Positions 31,128 to 41,821 of a stretch of 64,000 nucleotides of DNA are shown here, in pieces. Source of the stretch: a virus; the IMG/VR virus record IMGVR_UViG_3300003322_000796, positions 1-64,000 of that record. One strand, 5' to 3'. Numbering within the stretch: the stretch's first letter is position 1; the number at the start of each line of letters is the position of its first letter. A model generated the notes under the pieces. The model did not search any database. It worked only from the letters and a program-made list of their open reading frames with translations, and had not been told where the DNA came from. The translations under genes and the position numbers were made by a program.

Positions 31128-32229
31128 GCACCTCACGACCGCCGACACCGGCGACTTCGTCACCGCCGAGATCATCGGCGCCAACAACGGCATCGCCCAG
31201 CTCGGCTCCGACGGCAAGGTCCCCAGCTCCCAGCTCCCCACGGTGCTGACCGGCTCGGTGGACTCGGTCAACGGCCTCGTGGGCAACGTCGTACTGACAG
31301 CGGACACCGTAGGAGCCCTCTCAACGGCCTCCAGAGGCGCTGTGAACGGTGTGGCGTCCCTGGACTCCACCGCGCACATCCTGGCGTCCCAGCTCCCCTC
31401 CACGGTCGTCCTGACGGCCTCCCTGGGCGCTGCTGGCGGTGTGGCCACACTCGGGGGAGACGGGAAGCTCACGGCGGCCCAGGTGCCCGCTGCCCCGGTC
31501 ACCTCGGTGGCGGGCAAGACGGGCGCGGTCACCCTGGTGGCCTCGGACGCCGGAGCGATCTCCACGTCGGCCCGGGGCGCGGCGAACGGTGTGGCCTCCC
31601 TGGACTCCAACAGCTTGGTGCCCTCGGCTCAGATCCCCTCGCTCGCGGGGTCCTACCTCGTGGTGCCGTCCGCCACTCCCACGGCAGCGAACCAGGAGTA
31701 CACCTCGGTCGCCTCGGGATCGAACTCCGGGCAGTGGGTGACCCCGAAGTTCTACGTCTCGTCCTCTTCGGGAGGGATGCCCAGCAGCCCTCCGAACGGC
31801 TCGATCTGCTCCCGTACCGACCAGAAGGCGATCTACCAGTACAACGGGTCCTCCTGGATCCCGCTGCCGTACGTGGAGGCCTGGCGCACCCTCACCCTCG
31901 CCTCCGGTGTGAGGGGCTACCAGAGCAGCTCCGCCATCTGGCTCCCCAGGATCCGCCGGATCGGCAACCAGGTGTTCATCCGGGGCCGGGTCGAGCTGGT
32001 CTCCGGCAACAACTGGGCCACCGGCTATGTCGTGGCGACCCTGCCCTCGGACTGCGAGGTCGCCTACCCGCAGGACGTGGTCGGCACCTGTACGACCGGG
32101 TCCGGCCAGATCGGAACAGCTCGCTTCCAGATCGACACCGACACCCAGAACATCGTCTTCTTCGCCGGATCGGGGCCGAACCCGAACACTCCGTGGCTCG
32201 GCCTCAACTGCTCCTTCTGGATGGACTAG
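31120..32229 (+). CDS. Tail-fibre-type protein with GVASLDS repeats
   Basis: The 369-aa protein overlaps the portal by 8 nt. Its N-terminus (MPKHLTTADTGDFVTAEIIG) is nearly repeated at the start of the next gene. Three to four units of roughly 40 residues follow (GVASLDS-x4-P/ASQLP then GNVVLTAD / GAVTLVASD), typical of fibre shafts. The C-terminal 170 residues form a compact beta domain that could bind a receptor. Confidence 0.75.
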   Translation: MPKHLTTADTGDFVTAEIIGANNGIAQLGSDGKVPSSQLPTVLTGSVDSVNGLVGNVVLTADTVGALSTASRGAVNGVASLDSTAHILASQLPSTVVLTASLGAAGGVATLGGDGKLTAAQVPAAPVTSVAGKTGAVTLVASDAGAISTSARGAANGVASLDSNSLVPSAQIPSLAGSYLVVPSATPTAANQEYTSVASGSNSGQWVTPKFYVSSSSGGMPSSPPNGSICSRTDQKAIYQYNGSSWIPLPYVEAWRTLTLASGVRGYQSSSAIWLPRIRRIGNQVFIRGRVELVSGNNWATGYVVATLPSDCEVAYPQDVVGTCTTGSGQIGTARFQIDTDTQNIVFFAGSGPNPNTPWLGLNCSFWMD

Positions 32230-35200
32230 ATGCCCAAGCACCTCACCACCTCGGACGCGGAGGACTTCATCGCGGTCACCGAGAAGGGCGCCAACAACGG
32301 CGTCGCCCCTCTCGGTTCGGACGGCAAGGTCCCCAGCTCATTCATCCCGGGTCTCGGTGACAGCGCGGTCACCTCCGTCAACGGGCATTTCGGCAACGTC
32401 GTCCTGACCGCCTCCGACCTGGGAGCGGTCCCCACGGCCCAGATCGGGGTGGCCAACGGTGTCGCCCCTCTGGACTCCACCGCGCGCCTGCCGGTGAACC
32501 GGCTCCCCCTGGCCGCCGTGCAGTCCGTCAACGGCTACTCGGGCCCCTCTGTGACCCTGACGGCAGCCGACCTGGGCTCCATCACCCAGGCCACGGCCGA
32601 CGGCCGGTACATGCGCCAGGACTCCTTCGTCTACAACGCCAAGGAGCACGGGGCCGTCATCAACGGCACCACGGACGACGCCCCCGCGATCAACACCCTG
32701 CTGAGCACCTCTCCGGCCGGATCTGTGATCCTGCTGCCGCCGGGAGACGTGGCGATCAACTCGCCGATCGTCGTGCCGCCGGGCAAGACCCTCATGGGCA
32801 TGCACACCAACCTGATGAAGGTCCCGGGTCTGTACGACCCGGCGGTGCGCATCAAGCCCCTGGCGACCTTCACCGGCGCTGCGGCGATCCTCTTCCTGGA
32901 CCAGCCCACCGGTGGCTACACGGCCATCTCGGGTGAGCAGCGCCTGATGAACATCATGATTCACGGTGCCGTGGGCCCGTCCGGACTGGACGGCATCCAG
33001 GCCAAGGGCAACATCCAGAACGTGGTCATGCACGACGTCACTGTGCGGGACATGACCGGCAACGGCATCTACACCGGCGTGAACGCCGGGGTCTACCCGT
33101 ACTCCTGGCGCCTGCACCGGGTGATGCTGGACAACAATCACGGCCACGGCGCCATGTTCCAGCTCATGACCGACCTGACGATGATCGACTGCCAGGCGAT
33201 CGGGAACTGGGCCAACGGCTTCGTGCTGAACAACCTGGCCAACAGCCAGCTCAGCTCCTGCCGGGCCGAGTGGAACGGCAACCACGGCTACTACGTCACC
33301 GGCTCCTGGGGCACCGGCACGGGCTCCGGCGGCATGCAGATGTCGAACTGCGGCACCGACCGCAACGGCTGGCACGGCGTGTTCATCGACGCGACCGGCA
33401 ACGCGCCGATCGTCCTCTCCAACCTGATGACGCGCCGGGACGGCCGCAACGGAGGCGCCGGAGGGGGTGCCTACGCGGGCGTGTGCGCGGCGGCGAGCAC
33501 GGTTCCGGTCACCATCGGAGACTGGATCCAGTACCCCGGCACGGACGACAACGGAACGGGCACCAACAGCCCGCAGTACGGAGGCTCCTTCAGCGGGAAC
33601 ACCTCCGTCCAGATCGAGAACGCCTACCTGCACGCGAACACGGCAGGCCTGTACGACGACGGCACCAACACGTCCTTCCAGCTCGGTGCGAACATCGTCT
33701 ACGCGACCGGCCCCACCACCGCCCCCGTACGCACCCAGGGCGGCGGAGTCGTGCGGACCGGCTCGCTGGTCCGCAACGTCATGGACTACGGGGCCAAGGC
33801 GGACGACTTCACCGACGACTCCGGAGCCTTCCAGGCGGCCATCGACGCCTCTTCCCAGGGCGACGTGGTCTACGTGCCGCCGGGCAAGTACCGGCTCGCC
33901 AACACGGTCATTCTGACCCTGGGCGTGACCCTCCGGGGCGGAGGCTGGAGCCCGCACTTCGTCCCCCGGACGAACATGACCGAGGCCTATCTCCGGCCAG
34001 GTATCGGCAACTTCCTGGGCACCGAGCTGATCCGGGTGGACCCGGCCCCCGTCGGCGGCTCGTACCTCGACTCGGCCCTCGGAGGCGGACCCCGGATCGA
34101 GGGTCTCGCCCTGAGCGGCAGGTCGACGACCAACATCACCGGCAACAACATCACCGGCATCAAGGTCTCGGCGGGCGTGAAGGACGTCCAGGTCCGCAAG
34201 GTCTCGATCTGGCAGTTCACCGGAGACGCGATCCGCACCGACGACGGCGCGGGCATGGTTTTCGATCAGGTCGTGTGCTCCACGAACGGCGGGGTCGGCT
34301 TCAACATCGTCTCGATCACCTCGGGGACCGCCGGGGCGACCGACGTCGACATGATCAACTGCTACTCGCAGGGCAACGGCGGGGACGGCTACGTGCTGGC
34401 CAACCCCAACGCCGTGACGATGACCGGCTGCCGCTCGGAGTTCAACGCGGGCCACGGCTACACCTTCACCGGCCTGAACTACTCGCTGGTCATGACCTCC
34501 TGCAACACCGACCGGTCCGGGAAGAACGGCTTCAACTTCCTCACCCTGGACGGCGGCAAGCCTCCGCTGCTCATCGGGTGCCAGGCCAAGCGGGACGGAA
34601 GCAGCGCCGGAACCTGGGCGGGCTTCAACTTCCAGGGAACCAACTCCGGCACCCAGGCCCCGGGCGGCATCCTCCAGGGATGCAGCGCCTACGTGGGCCG
34701 CAACGACGACAACTCCGGCACCCGGTCTCCCGCGTACGGCGTGCAGACCCTGTTTGCCCGCCGGGTCCAGATGTCCGGCGGCTGGATCGAGGGCACCACC
34801 GGTCCGTACAACGACACCACGGTGGCCATCAGCAAAACCTCCGGGATCGTCCAGGTCACGATCGACCCTTCCACGGGCACCGGGACCATCTCCAACTCCG
34901 ACCGGATGGACATCAACGGCTCCCCGGGGTCGACCCGAGCCCTGAGGTTCTTCAGCCGGGGATCCGGGCAGCGCTGGGAGGTCCGGGCGAACTCCACCTC
35001 GGAGGCGGGCTCCAACGCCGGGTCGGACTTCGACATCTCCCGATGGAGCGATGCCGGAGCGGAGATCGACGTCCCCTTCCGGATCACCCGCTCCACGGGC
35101 GTGGTGCGCTTCACCAAGCCCCCGACCCTCAATTCGACGTCATTCACCACACTGGGCTGGATCAGCGTCAAGGACTACGGCGCGCTGGGTGACGGCACCA

Positions 35201-36777
35201 CGGACGACACCACGGCCATCCAGGCCGCTCTGACGGCCTGCCCGGTCGGCGGAGTGGTCTACATGCCCCTGGGCGTGTATCGCACCAGCGCGCCCCTCCT
35301 CGTGCCTCCCTACGTGACCCTGACGGGCACGCACGGCGGCGGTGAGGCGCAGAGCACGTCCTCTCCCACCCCGTCGTGCATCAAGCCCCTGGGGAGCTTC
35401 ACCGGCGCCGCTGTGGTCCAGGTGGTGGACCAGCAGATCGGCGGTTACGCGACCATCTCGTCCGAGGTGAAGATCGAGAACCTCACCATCAACGGCTCCT
35501 CGCTGCCCACCGGGTCCGTGGCGGGTATCCAGATGAAGGGGCAGATCCAGCACATCACCATCCGGGACGTGCAGGTCCGGCAGGTCACCGGCAACGGGTT
35601 CGACACCGCCTACAACCTGAGCGCCCCTCCCGGCCCCCAGGCGCCCTTCTGCCTCCACTGGGAGCGGCTCTCGGCCCTGTGGTGCGGCGGGACAGGGTTC
35701 GCCCTCAACAACTCCACGGACAGCTACTTCGGGGACTGCTACGCCCTGGGGTGCAGCAGTTGGGGCTGGTACGTGGCGGGCGCCAACGGCTCGACGTGGA
35801 TCGGCTGCCGCGCCGAGTGGTCCGGCACCGACGGGTTCTTCCTCGCCACGAACACCGCCGTGCAGACTTTCGTGGGGTGCTCCACGGACCGCAACGGGCA
35901 GCACGGGTTCAACATCGGCAGCTCCACCAGCACCGGCACGATCGTGCTGTCCGGCTGCCGGTTGACCCGGGACGGCCGCAGCTCCACCACCTCCGGGTAC
36001 GCCGGTCTCAAGGTCAACACGACGACCCGGAAGGTGTTCGCGGAAGGGCTGATCGTCACCACCGGCCGTGACGACGACGGCACGACCGGCAACCTGACTC
36101 CGCAGTACGGCGTGTCCGTCTCCGGATCCTCGTACGTCGTGGTGGCCTCGGGTGACGTCAACGGTGTGACCACCGCCTGGAACGACGGCGGCGGCAACAC
36201 CACCCTCCTGCGGGGAGGGATGGTCACAGGCTCGGACATCACCTCGTGGAACTGGGCCGGGACCGCGATCAGCGTGGCGGCCACCGCCGGGTCGATCGTC
36301 CTCCAGTCCAGCGTCACGGGCGATTCCCAGCAGCGGATGACGGTCGGTGCGGACGGCAAACTGAGCTGGGGATCCGGTACCGCCGTGCCGGACACCAACC
36401 TGTACCGCAGCGCTGCGGCCACCCTGAAGACGGACTCGTTCTTCTCGATGGGCGGATCCGGCCAGGCCTCCGGCGCCTTCTCGGTCTTCACCGGGGCGGC
36501 CAAGGCCCTGATCGCGGGAACCGCCGGGGGCGGTCTGGCGGTCAAGGAGGGCACCAACGCCCGCTCCGGAGTGGTGACCCTGTCCGGCGGCACGGCCACG
36601 GTGTCCAACACCAGCGTGACGGCCACGACCAGGATCCAGTTGACCTCCCAGGCCGACGGCGGCACTCCGGGATGGCTGCGGGTGTCGGCACGGACGGCAG
36701 GAACTTCGTTCACCATCACGTCCAGCTCGGCCTCGGACACCTCGACCGTGGCGTACTTCATGGTGGAGCCCGCGTAG
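32230..36777 (+). CDS. Large tail fibre / tailspike with three pectate-lyase-like beta-helix domains
   Basis: The 1515-aa protein shares its first 80 residues with the previous gene. Three right-handed beta-helix domains each start with the same sentence: HGAVINGTTDD (about residue 135), YGAKADDFTDD (about 518) and YGALGDGTTDD (about 981), each followed by AIxxAL and VVYVPPGxY strands. Long arrays of NG-x-G turns follow. A C-terminal beta domain ends the chain. Such spikes bind or cut host surface polysaccharide. Catalytic residues were not identified. Confidence 0.85.
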   Translation: MPKHLTTSDAEDFIAVTEKGANNGVAPLGSDGKVPSSFIPGLGDSAVTSVNGHFGNVVLTASDLGAVPTAQIGVANGVAPLDSTARLPVNRLPLAAVQSVNGYSGPSVTLTAADLGSITQATADGRYMRQDSFVYNAKEHGAVINGTTDDAPAINTLLSTSPAGSVILLPPGDVAINSPIVVPPGKTLMGMHTNLMKVPGLYDPAVRIKPLATFTGAAAILFLDQPTGGYTAISGEQRLMNIMIHGAVGPSGLDGIQAKGNIQNVVMHDVTVRDMTGNGIYTGVNAGVYPYSWRLHRVMLDNNHGHGAMFQLMTDLTMIDCQAIGNWANGFVLNNLANSQLSSCRAEWNGNHGYYVTGSWGTGTGSGGMQMSNCGTDRNGWHGVFIDATGNAPIVLSNLMTRRDGRNGGAGGGAYAGVCAAASTVPVTIGDWIQYPGTDDNGTGTNSPQYGGSFSGNTSVQIENAYLHANTAGLYDDGTNTSFQLGANIVYATGPTTAPVRTQGGGVVRTGSLVRNVMDYGAKADDFTDDSGAFQAAIDASSQGDVVYVPPGKYRLANTVILTLGVTLRGGGWSPHFVPRTNMTEAYLRPGIGNFLGTELIRVDPAPVGGSYLDSALGGGPRIEGLALSGRSTTNITGNNITGIKVSAGVKDVQVRKVSIWQFTGDAIRTDDGAGMVFDQVVCSTNGGVGFNIVSITSGTAGATDVDMINCYSQGNGGDGYVLANPNAVTMTGCRSEFNAGHGYTFTGLNYSLVMTSCNTDRSGKNGFNFLTLDGGKPPLLIGCQAKRDGSSAGTWAGFNFQGTNSGTQAPGGILQGCSAYVGRNDDNSGTRSPAYGVQTLFARRVQMSGGWIEGTTGPYNDTTVAISKTSGIVQVTIDPSTGTGTISNSDRMDINGSPGSTRALRFFSRGSGQRWEVRANSTSEAGSNAGSDFDISRWSDAGAEIDVPFRITRSTGVVRFTKPPTLNSTSFTTLGWISVKDYGALGDGTTDDTTAIQAALTACPVGGVVYMPLGVYRTSAPLLVPPYVTLTGTHGGGEAQSTSSPTPSCIKPLGSFTGAAVVQVVDQQIGGYATISSEVKIENLTINGSSLPTGSVAGIQMKGQIQHITIRDVQVRQVTGNGFDTAYNLSAPPGPQAPFCLHWERLSALWCGGTGFALNNSTDSYFGDCYALGCSSWGWYVAGANGSTWIGCRAEWSGTDGFFLATNTAVQTFVGCSTDRNGQHGFNIGSSTSTGTIVLSGCRLTRDGRSSTTSGYAGLKVNTTTRKVFAEGLIVTTGRDDDGTTGNLTPQYGVSVSGSSYVVVASGDVNGVTTAWNDGGGNTTLLRGGMVTGSDITSWNWAGTAISVAATAGSIVLQSSVTGDSQQRMTVGADGKLSWGSGTAVPDTNLYRSAAATLKTDSFFSMGGSGQASGAFSVFTGAAKALIAGTAGGGLAVKEGTNARSGVVTLSGGTATVSNTSVTATTRIQLTSQADGGTPGWLRVSARTAGTSFTITSSSASDTSTVAYFMVEPA

Positions 36778-36812
36778 ACCGGGTTCCGCGTCAGATCTGC
36801 ATAAGCGGGCAC

Positions 36813-36840
36813 CCTTCCTGGGGACAACTTTCCAGGAAGG
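36813..36840 (+). promoter_or_regulatory. Hairpin covering a ribosome site
   Basis: CCTTCCTGG pairs with CCAGGAAGG; the right arm carries AGGAAGGAG, the ribosome site of the 36848 microprotein. It may also act as terminator of the fibre gene. Confidence 0.6.
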
Positions 36841-36847
36841 AGCCCTC

Positions 36848-36919
36848 ATGTACCCCTACGGCCTCGGGACGATCCTGCTCGTCGTACTGATCGTCATCCT
36901 GATCGTGGTTCTGGTGTGA
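36848..36919 (+). CDS. 23-aa hydrophobic membrane microprotein
   Basis: MYPYGLGT is followed by one membrane helix made only of Ile, Leu and Val. The ribosome site AGGAAGGAG is strong. Tiny proteins of this type (MYxYGxG start plus a hydrophobic helix) occur in many bacteria and phages without a defined role. It stands alone between two large virion genes. Confidence 0.65.
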   Translation: MYPYGLGTILLVVLIVILIVVLV

Positions 36920-36947
36920 CCCTGTCCTCCCCGCTCTTGCTCCCCGG

Positions 36948-36955
36948 AAGGGGTG
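36948..36955 (+). promoter_or_regulatory. AAGGGGTG element, copy 3
   Basis: CCCC-GGAA-GGGG hairpin with GNRA-type loop, then TGAGACC; the ATG at 36972 has a separate GAGGAGG site. Confidence 0.6.
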
Positions 36956-36971
36956 AGACCGAGGAGGACGC

Positions 36972-39900
36972 ATGGGGCTTGGACGCCGTGAAAGCAGGCA
37001 CGAGACTGCCCTGTCGATGAAGCACGCGGCGGCACAGCCGTACCCGGCCGACTTCCACGAGGGTCAGCGCGTGATGACGGTCGACGGCATCCCCGGCACC
37101 GTGGAAGAGGTCATCTACTCCGGCGTCCTGGGGGAGGAGTACGACGTCGTCCTCGATAACGGCGCGGGCCGGGGCACCTACTCGGCCTCCCAGCTCACCC
37201 CGTACGCCACCGGCACCCGGCAGGCCTCCAGCGTCCATCTGGCCTCCGACGACTACCCGGAGCTGGAGCAGGTCCTCCAGGAGCGGCCCGACATCGCCCT
37301 GCCGGTCCGGATGGGCTCGCTCCAGACCACGGCGGCCGTTCCGCAGTTCCAGTTCGAGCACGAGGACCGGGACACGGGCGGATCGAAGTTCCCCATCAAG
37401 AGGACCCTGCGCGCGATCCACCCGGAGACGGGTGAGCACGCAGGGACCCTGAACTACTTCCCGCCCAAGCGCAAGGGCGGCATCGTGACGGTGGACAGCC
37501 TGGAGGGCGGTCATCCGGGCGCGGCATCGGCGCTGATGAACGAGATGGAAGACCGGCACCCGGGCAGTCGCGTCAAGCACGCCAACGACATGCCGATCAG
37601 CAAAGAGAAGAAGTTCTACGACCACCCCGACTACGGCAAGGCCACGGACTGGGACCAGCATCTGCCGAACCTCGGGGACACGATTCACCGGGGCATGAGC
37701 GTCAAGCTGGAGCCCTGGGACGCCAAGCAGATCAACAGCGGCGAAGGGTCGGCCGCTGACCATGCCGAGATCCTCCGGCAGCACCTGCACAGCACCGGCC
37801 CGCTCGGCATGCACTGGTCTACCAACGAGGACATCAGCCGGAACTTCGCACACCGCAACATCCGGGATCCGCGCACTGAGGTGCCGATGATTCTGCACGC
37901 GGACACTCCGGACCCCAAGCACATCGAGACGCGCCCCAGTGTTCTGAAGAACAACGGCGTCTGGTCGCACGACTACGAGTACGGCGACGCCGAGGTCCCC
38001 ATGCGCCGGGGCAAGCCGATGAGCATCAAGGGCATCTCCTGGAAGCCGGACGCTCCGCACCCCGAGGCCGACGAGAACGGCTGGGTCCACCACACCTTCT
38101 CCGAGCCGATGCAGCACACTGCCTCGCACATCGTGCTGGCCGAGAACGACTACCGGATGATGCACGGTGCGCCCGGCCCCGGTGAGGGCAACAACCACCT
38201 CGGGGAGATGGGCCACGAGGGCGAGATGGTGGACATCTACCGCTCAGCCCCGCACGGCACGAACGTGATCAACAAGGGCGACTACGCCCACCAGCACGGC
38301 TACGGTGCGGGCCCGCGCGACAGCGACTGGCCGGTCATGCACGCCCGCGTACCCGCTGAGCACGTCTGGACGGACCACAACGACGAGAACGAGCAGGGCT
38401 ACCAGGGGCCGGACCTCCACCAGCCCGGCTTCCACCACCCCGAGCTGGGCCACATCACGCACGAGGACGCCCGGATCGGCGAGGAGGACCACAAGGCCCA
38501 GGACATCCACCTCCTGAGCCCTCCGGCCGCCGAGAAGACCTACAACGGCGGAGCCGTGGCCCTGAGCCCTGAGGTGCACGACTTCGTCCACGACAAGTCC
38601 CGGCCGATGGCCGAACGCGCCCAGAAGCTCTACCAGCACCTGCCCGCCTCCTCGTGGATCCACAACGACGAGCACGCGGACCCGGACGACGCCTCCATGG
38701 ACTCGGACATCGACGCCGAGGAGCACACCGGTGGAGAACGGCCTCCGACGCACTTCGTGCTGCACGGCGAGGAGGGCGGAGGCGGTCAGCACCACGGGAT
38801 CTCGTGGGCCGAGGGCACGCACGACTACGAGGAGAACTACGCGCCCTCGTACCCCGGCGAGTACACCCACCACTCGATGGTCGACGGCTCGCACTACAAG
38901 ACCAGTGCCAAGCAGGCGAACCAGCAGGACGGCGGCTTCGCCGACACGGCCGACGCCATCCCCGAGGAGGAGATCGTGGCCCACGGCTCGGTGGACCCGT
39001 ACGAGATGCTGACCCTCGCGGCGGCGGATCCCGATTTTAAATTCCACGTCACGGCGGCCTGGGCCGACGTCCGCGCGAAGGCGAAGCGGATCCGCTCCGA
39101 GGGAGGGGTGCGCATCACCCTCGCGAGCGACGGAGTGGTCTTCGGAGAGGTCCAGGGGGACCACCACGTCTACGAGACCGGCGTGCAGCGCCTGCCCGGC
39201 GCCCGCAACTCGATCGCCACGTACTCCTGCGGCTGCAAGTGGGGCGCGTACCACTGGGGCGCCCCCGACGACTTCAGCCGGTTCGCGGGCCGGATGTGCT
39301 CGCACGCCCTCGCGCTCCAGTACGAGGCCATGAGCCGAGGCATGTTCGGCCGGGACGTCACCGAGGACTCCGCGAAGCCCGAGTGGGTGCCGGAGAAGGT
39401 CGTCCTGCGCTACGACATCGACTCCGGCGAGAACCGCATGGTGCGGTCCAGCGCCATGGAGGAGCAGAGGTACTACCACGGCACCTCGCACCCCTTCCAG
39501 CCCGGCGACATGGTGGACCCCTCGTACGAACTGGGCGGCCGGAGGGGCAACTCGCACGCCTTCATGACCTCGGACCCGCAGGTGGCTCACAACTACGCCA
39601 AGCACAAGGCGTGGGCCCAGGGGATGTTCGACGACACGGTCCAGCCGCACGCCTTCGAGGTGCGCCCGACAGGCCCCGTGGAGAAGGACGACACCGTGGG
39701 AGACGAGTTCGGAGCGTTCCGGACCCGGCATCCCATGCAGATCGTCCGGGAGATCTTCCCCGGCGAGCACCACCAGGCCTCCCTGGAGATCACCCCGCTG
39801 CTGGCTCTGGCCCGCTACGCCCACCGCAACGGCGAGCTGGACGAGCTGGAGTTCACCATGCGGTCCCTGGGTTTCATGGTCGACTCGGCCATCAGCTCCC

Positions 39901-40838
39901 CGTGGGGCGAACCCTCGCCGGAGGCCCCGCAGTACGCCCCGGGCCCGACCAAGCCCCGCAACCCGGCAGAGAATCCCGGCTCGGTGGGCTGGGCCTCCCA
40001 GGGGGACCCGGACACCTGGGACTCGATCATGCCCAACGAGCTGGGCGACCGGGTGGCCTCCCTCAACGACGAGTTCATGTTCGAGGCGGCCATCCCCTCG
40101 GAGATCGCGCACTCTGACGACCCTCTGGCGGCCTCGGAGAACACCGAGGGGTTCCCGGGCGAGATGCAGATGATGGCGGCCGAGAGCGGCCCTGACAGGC
40201 CTTCCGGGCCCAAGGGGGGATCGGGCGGCCGGATGCCTCCGGGCCACCCGGGGATGCCCCAGCACGAGGAGCTGAAGGAGAGCCTCGGTGAGGACCTGGA
40301 GAAGTCGGCCTTCTGGCAGATGCTCCTGAGGGCGGCACCGGCCATCATCAACGGTGTCACGCACATGATGGACAGCAAGAAGGACGGCGGGGACGAGGAG
40401 GAAGAGAAGCCCGGTCCCACGCCGGACATCACCTCCCAGACCCAGGCGACCCTGCACATGCAGCCGGAGGGGGCACTGCCCTTCACCGACGGAGACGGGC
40501 CGGACCTCACTGACGACGAGTCCCTCACGCCGCCCCGTGCGGCCTCCCTGGCCGTCAGCGACGTCGTGGCGCAGTTCCAGGCCACTGCCGGGTATCTGGC
40601 GCCCGGAGGGAGCCCCCAGGCCGTCACAGCGCCTCTCAGCGGCCGTGGTGACGCCTCCGAGATCGCGCAGGCGGCACGGGCCGCTCTGGCCAAGGTCGCG
40701 GTGAAGGACTACACCCCGGCCGAGCAAGCTGCGATCATCAACGAGGGCCACAACGTCAGGGCCTCCAACCTGGACCGGCTCGACATCGGTGACACCCACT
40801 ACGCCCACCTGAACGACGAGGACGAGATCTCATGGTGA
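36972..40838 (+). CDS. Giant multidomain protein: ART-like, SWIM and Arr-like domains
   Basis: The 1288-aa protein begins with a small SH3-like barrel ([20 protein letters not shown], about residues 31-70). About residues 238-360 ([13 protein letters not shown] ... [13 protein letters not shown] ... [14 protein letters not shown]) resemble an ADP-ribosyltransferase. A SWIM zinc motif CxC-xn-CxH lies near 752-775 (YSCGCKWG ... MCSHALAL). Residues 832-923 match the plan of Arr-type rifampin ADP-ribosyltransferases ([13 protein letters not shown] ... [12 protein letters not shown] ... RTRHPMQIV). A structural or injected multi-effector protein is possible. Activity is inferred. Confidence 0.7.
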   Translation: MGLGRRESRHETALSMKHAAAQPYPADFHEGQRVMTVDGIPGTVEEVIYSGVLGEEYDVVLDNGAGRGTYSASQLTPYATGTRQASSVHLASDDYPELEQVLQERPDIALPVRMGSLQTTAAVPQFQFEHEDRDTGGSKFPIKRTLRAIHPETGEHAGTLNYFPPKRKGGIVTVDSLEGGHPGAASALMNEMEDRHPGSRVKHANDMPISKEKKFYDHPDYGKATDWDQHLPNLGDTIHRGMSVKLEPWDAKQINSGEGSAADHAEILRQHLHSTGPLGMHWSTNEDISRNFAHRNIRDPRTEVPMILHADTPDPKHIETRPSVLKNNGVWSHDYEYGDAEVPMRRGKPMSIKGISWKPDAPHPEADENGWVHHTFSEPMQHTASHIVLAENDYRMMHGAPGPGEGNNHLGEMGHEGEMVDIYRSAPHGTNVINKGDYAHQHGYGAGPRDSDWPVMHARVPAEHVWTDHNDENEQGYQGPDLHQPGFHHPELGHITHEDARIGEEDHKAQDIHLLSPPAAEKTYNGGAVALSPEVHDFVHDKSRPMAERAQKLYQHLPASSWIHNDEHADPDDASMDSDIDAEEHTGGERPPTHFVLHGEEGGGGQHHGISWAEGTHDYEENYAPSYPGEYTHHSMVDGSHYKTSAKQANQQDGGFADTADAIPEEEIVAHGSVDPYEMLTLAAADPDFKFHVTAAWADVRAKAKRIRSEGGVRITLASDGVVFGEVQGDHHVYETGVQRLPGARNSIATYSCGCKWGAYHWGAPDDFSRFAGRMCSHALALQYEAMSRGMFGRDVTEDSAKPEWVPEKVVLRYDIDSGENRMVRSSAMEEQRYYHGTSHPFQPGDMVDPSYELGGRRGNSHAFMTSDPQVAHNYAKHKAWAQGMFDDTVQPHAFEVRPTGPVEKDDTVGDEFGAFRTRHPMQIVREIFPGEHHQASLEITPLLALARYAHRNGELDELEFTMRSLGFMVDSAISSPWGEPSPEAPQYAPGPTKPRNPAENPGSVGWASQGDPDTWDSIMPNELGDRVASLNDEFMFEAAIPSEIAHSDDPLAASENTEGFPGEMQMMAAESGPDRPSGPKGGSGGRMPPGHPGMPQHEELKESLGEDLEKSAFWQMLLRAAPAIINGVTHMMDSKKDGGDEEEEKPGPTPDITSQTQATLHMQPEGALPFTDGDGPDLTDDESLTPPRAASLAVSDVVAQFQATAGYLAPGGSPQAVTAPLSGRGDASEIAQAARAALAKVAVKDYTPAEQAAIINEGHNVRASNLDRLDIGDTHYAHLNDEDEISW

Positions 40839-41245
40839 AGACCAGCAAGGACACGGACCAGGACGTCCCGCTGCTCACCCCGCCGAAGCCGGGGGAGGAG
40901 CTGTTCGGGGGAGAGGGCAAGTCCTACAAGGTCACCAAGGACGTACATCCCTTCCAGCTCATGGAGGAGGTCTACGCGCGCCTCGGGGACCGCACAAAGT
41001 ACGAGGTGGCCGCCCACCTGGAGGACGACGACAAGCCGGTCTCCGAGGAGAACCCGCTCACCCTCCACCTCTACGGGGACGTGGATCTGCGTACGGTGCG
41101 CGGGGTCGTGGAGTCCCACGAGAAGGACGAGGACTACGGCCTCAGCGACGAGGAGAAGGAGCTGAACGCCCTCAAGGCGAGGCTCGCCTCCGGAGAGGAC
41201 CTTCCCACCTCCGAGCTGAACCGGCTCCTCCGGAGCATGCTGTAG
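40832..41245 (+). CDS. 137-aa acidic protein, unknown
   Basis: It overlaps the giant gene by 7 nt. It is a soluble mixed protein ([20 protein letters not shown]) with a charged helical C-terminus. Its stop lies inside the -35 of the next promoter. Confidence 0.65.
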   Translation: MVKTSKDTDQDVPLLTPPKPGEELFGGEGKSYKVTKDVHPFQLMEEVYARLGDRTKYEVAAHLEDDDKPVSEENPLTLHLYGDVDLRTVRGVVESHEKDEDYGLSDEEKELNALKARLASGEDLPTSELNRLLRSML

Positions 41246-41271
41246 CGCTCCAACCTTTCTTGGAGTACCAT
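41243..41271 (+). promoter_or_regulatory. Promoter with spacer palindrome
   Basis: The -35 is TAGCGC (41243-41248), the -10 TACCAT (41266-41271), spacer 17 bp with the perfect-armed dyad CTCCAA-CCTTTC-TTGGAG. It is the only copy seen inside the virion region. Confidence 0.65.
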
Positions 41272-41300
41272 GGGTCCATACCGACTCCTCAGGAGGATCC

Positions 41301-41513
41301 ATGGCCTACTTCCTCGACCCCGAACTGGACGCACTGACCACCGGCAAGAGCCGTCCGGCCGCCGGAAGCCCCCGGGTGAACCCGGACAAGCCGAGGCGCC
41401 CCAACAAGTTCGGGAAGAAGTGCCACGGATGCGGTAGCTGGGTGAACGCGGGCGCCGGATACCTGGACCAGGCCCACGGGGGCTGGGTCGTGTACTGCGC
41501 CACCTGTCCCTGA
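41301..41513 (+). CDS. 70-aa zinc-ribbon-like protein
   Basis: CAGGAGG precedes the ATG. Residues 39-70 contain KKCHGCGSW and, at the end, YCATCP, giving two CxxC pairs for one zinc ion. It is the first gene of the short 41243 operon. Confidence 0.68.
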   Translation: MAYFLDPELDALTTGKSRPAAGSPRVNPDKPRRPNKFGKKCHGCGSWVNAGAGYLDQAHGGWVVYCATCP

Positions 41514-41520
41514 GGGAGCC

Positions 41521-41721
41521 ATGCAGACGTACGTGATCGTGGAGGGTCCTCCCGGGACCTTCCGCGTACGCAAGGGCCGCCACCTGCTGCCGGAGGAATT
41601 CGACAGCGAGGACGCGGCCCTCAAGCGTGTGGACGTCGTGAAGGCGCCAGGCGACAGGGTGCTCGCGGAGGGCGAGGACGGCTATCGTAGGCCTGTGCGG
41701 CGGAAGCACTGGCGACGGTGA
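41521..41721 (+). CDS. 66-aa basic protein, unknown
   Basis: ATG 8 nt after the previous stop, with GAGGGAGCC as ribosome site. It is a small beta-rich domain (TYVIVEGPPGTFRVRKGRH) with an Arg-rich tail (RRPVRRKHWRR) that may bind nucleic acid. Confidence 0.6.
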   Translation: MQTYVIVEGPPGTFRVRKGRHLLPEEFDSEDAALKRVDVVKAPGDRVLAEGEDGYRRPVRRKHWRR

Positions 41722-41780
41722 CAGTACGCGCTTGCAACCAACGATTCCGTGACTAAGCCCCGGGACCGAATTTAAAAACG

Positions 41781-41802
41781 GCTCCGCTCAACCCTGCGGA
41801 GC
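41781..41802 (+). terminator. Hairpin after the 41301-41721 operon
   Basis: GCTCCGC pairs with GCGGAGC around TCAACCCT, preceded by TTTAAAAACGG (41771-41781). Confidence 0.5.
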
Positions 41803-41821
41803 TGTGACTCACAGTCAGTAG

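Noticed and set aside
38244-40808. Long antisense frame of 854 codons
   Set aside because: It is antisense to the 1288-aa gene and has the composition of a shadow frame, with Val, Leu, His and Arg in excess.
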